Shown here piece by piece: positions 62,464 to 64,000 of a DNA stretch of 64,000 nt. This DNA is from Lacibacter cauensis (GTDB taxonomy: Bacteria; Bacteroidota; Bacteroidia; Chitinophagales; Chitinophagaceae): assembly GCF_007830055.1 (NCBI RefSeq), contig NZ_VLLE01000006.1, positions 496,001-560,000 of the forward strand, read 5' to 3'. The notes below the pieces were generated by a model. It saw only the letters and a program-made list of their open reading frames with translations, was not told the DNA's origin and ran no database searches. The position numbers were made by a program, and so were the translations under genes. Position 1 is the first letter of the stretch. Each line of letters opens with the position of its first letter.

Positions 62464-64000
62464 ATGAGAAAATTTTTACTGCTGGTTGCTGCATCCATCA
62501 GCATAGAGGCGGGCTTTACCCAAAAAACAGATAAGCGTTTAGACGGGCTTGATACCTTTATTACCCGTGTTTTAAACGAATGGAAAGCTGCCGGTGTATC
62601 TGTTGCCATTGTTGAAAAAAATAAAGTGATACTTGCAAAAGGGTTTGGCTATAAAGACTACGAAAACAAAGTGCCTGCAACAGAAAACACCTTGTTTGCC
62701 ATTGGCAGTTGTACCAAAGCATTTACGGCGGCACTTCTCTCCTTTCCAATGAAAGAAGGCAAACTCGATCTGGATAAACCGGTTAATCAATACTTACCTG
62801 AATTGCGTTTTATTGATGATGAGTTAACCAACAATGTTACTGCAAGAGATATGATGAGCCACCGCACCGGCTTACCCCGTCACGACCTTGCGTGGTATGG
62901 CGCACCAACAAGAAGAGACAGTTTACTTTACAACATCCGCTTCTTCGAAAAAACTGCACCGCTCCGACGCCTTTGGCAATACAACAACTTTATGTTTTTA
63001 GCACAAGGTGTGCTGGCTGAAAAACTAAGTGGTAAACCATGGGAAACGTTGGTGAAGGAACAGTTCTTTACTCCATTAGGAATGACCACTTCCAACACTT
63101 CGATGAATGATCATGTAAAAGCGCCTGATTATTCATTTGGCTATAACGAAAAAGATGGCAAAGTAGTAAAGATGAAATTTGCCAATATTGATGCAATAGG
63201 CCCTGCAGGTTCCATCAACTCCAATGCAAAGGATATGGCAAACTGGGTGATGATGTGGATCAACGGCGGTAAGTTCAACGGCAAAGAAGTTATTCCTGCT
63301 TTGTATTTTAACCAGGCCATCAGTTCGCAAATGATCATTAGCGGTGGCCTACCTACAAAAGAACAACCCGATGTATTCTTCAGCAACTATGGTTTAGGTT
63401 GGTTTCTTGCAAATTATCGTGGCCATTACCGTGTTGAACATGGTGGTAATATTGATGGGTTTAGTACAAGCACTTCTTTTTTTCCAACAGACAGTATCGG
63501 CATTTTTGTTTCAGTTAATCAAAACGGCTCAGCTATTCCTTCCATAATCCGCAATACGATTGCCGATCGGTTACTGAACTTAAAAGCAAAAGACTGGCAA
63601 CGTATACAACGCTCTGCTTATGAAAAAAACATGGCTGCTGCCAAAGAAAAACAAAAAGCAGACAGCTCCATGCGTAAGTTGGGGACTAAACCATCGCATG
63701 CATTAACTGATTATACCGGCACCTATACTGCAGATGGCTATGGCAGTATTGTTATTGAACAAACCAAAGATGGACTGTCGGCACAGTACAATGCGCTCAC
63801 ATTTAAAGCGAAACATTATCATTTCAATTATTTCAGTTTTGTTCCTGTTGAAGAAGGAATGGATGCTGATGAAAATGATGCACTGAAAGGACAGTTTGCA
63901 ATCAACATTAAAGGCGAAATTGAATCACTCTCTTTACCGTTAGAAGCAAGTGTAAAAGATATTGTGTTTAAAAAACAGGCGGTAACAATTGACGTATCAA
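62464..64000 (+). CDS. Serine hydrolase (class C beta-lactamase/penicillin-binding fold), 3' end outside window
   Basis: Open from ATG 62464 to the window edge, 512 codons and continuing. A likely signal peptide (MRKFLLLVAASISIEAGF) precedes the AmpC-like domain at about 25-360. Catalytic Ser82 and Lys85 lie in IGSCTKAF, the Tyr motif is WQYNNFMFLA (YxN), and the third motif is VEHGGNIDGF (HxG). A linker with KEKQKADSSMRKLG and a DUF3471-like C-terminal domain (LTDYTGTYTADGYGSI) follow. Probably a periplasmic esterase or D-aminopeptidase-like enzyme; antibiotic hydrolysis cannot be assumed. Confidence 0.9.
   Translation, partial: MRKFLLLVAASISIEAGFTQKTDKRLDGLDTFITRVLNEWKAAGVSVAIVEKNKVILAKGFGYKDYENKVPATENTLFAIGSCTKAFTAALLSFPMKEGKLDLDKPVNQYLPELRFIDDELTNNVTARDMMSHRTGLPRHDLAWYGAPTRRDSLLYNIRFFEKTAPLRRLWQYNNFMFLAQGVLAEKLSGKPWETLVKEQFFTPLGMTTSNTSMNDHVKAPDYSFGYNEKDGKVVKMKFANIDAIGPAGSINSNAKDMANWVMMWINGGKFNGKEVIPALYFNQAISSQMIISGGLPTKEQPDVFFSNYGLGWFLANYRGHYRVEHGGNIDGFSTSTSFFPTDSIGIFVSVNQNGSAIPSIIRNTIADRLLNLKAKDWQRIQRSAYEKNMAAAKEKQKADSSMRKLGTKPSHALTDYTGTYTADGYGSIVIEQTKDGLSAQYNALTFKAKHYHFNYFSFVPVEEGMDADENDALKGQFAINIKGEIESLSLPLEASVKDIVFKKQAVTIDVS

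Noticed and set aside
1-64000. tRNA or rRNA genes
   Set aside because: No cloverleaf-like sequence with a T-loop GGTTCGAATCC type segment or rRNA landmark was recognised in any intergenic region.

Overview
The window reads as a chromosomal stretch of a Bacteroidota bacterium, most likely of the family Chitinophagaceae (family placement is inference). The signs are a complete SprA homologue (type IX secretion/gliding), T9SS-type C-terminal sorting domains, a TonB-dependent receptor with a carboxypeptidase-like N-terminal domain, PKD/Kelch lipoproteins, signal peptides ending in AQ, promoters of the TTG-N19-TAnnTTTG type, and almost no Shine-Dalgarno sequences. I found no rRNA, tRNA, CRISPR array, prophage or plasmid genes. 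Most of the window is ordinary core genome.

Layout. 1-8.1 kb: end of a TPR lipoprotein, rpe, a TonB-dependent receptor, a DUF559 nuclease-like gene bracketed by palindromic GC-rich repeats, a T9SS-type secreted protein, an acyl-CoA synthetase and a methyltransferase. 8.3-12.4 kb (minus): a small unknown protein, tcdA-like E1 enzyme, TatD-like hydrolase, DoxX-like membrane protein and an MBL-fold hydrolase. 12.6-22.3 kb (plus): PhoH, a lipoprotein, CrcB, a glycine-rich protein, the parB-DUF5683-dapB cluster, then two tandem TPR histidine kinases and a LuxR-type response regulator. 22.3-24.2 kb: two paralogous barrel-like proteins, an Rrf2 regulator and acylphosphatase. 24.2-25.7 kb: a REP/RAYT locus with one intact REP-associated transposase, four palindromes, a decayed 3' fragment of a second transposase, and a lipoprotein gene lying between the two. 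25.7-30.4 kb (minus): lipoprotein, NADP-isocitrate dehydrogenase, TlpA-like thioredoxin protein, a gene interrupted by a stop codon right after its signal peptide, and an epimerase. 30.6-44.9 kb: kdsA, two tandem AraC regulators, PspC, aconitase, nucleoside deaminase, gamma-glutamyltransferase-like protein, T9SS cargo, SET protein, mgtE, gatC, a LolD-like ATPase and a cobalamin adenosyltransferase. 45-57.4 kb: second LolD-like ATPase, DUF2795, VOC, SemiSWEET, fabI, GNAT, sprA, ruvA and fabH. 57.4-64 kb: PKD/Kelch lipoprotein, a DUF1569 pseudogene, GrpB, DinB, a trans-sulfuration PLP enzyme and the start of a serine hydrolase.

The least ordinary material is repeat biology. Two single-gene systems each carry their own palindromic repeats: the RAYT with REPs at 24.2-25.7 kb, and the DUF559 gene at 4.28-4.95 kb, whose last residues are encoded by one of its own repeats. 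There is also a ~90 bp inverted-repeat element found twice, each time directly after a terminator, and several intergenic tracts built of reiterated short words. Two genes are visibly broken (the DUF1569 pseudogene, and the nonsense codon at 29328-29330). All function calls come from reading translated motifs; no database search was possible.
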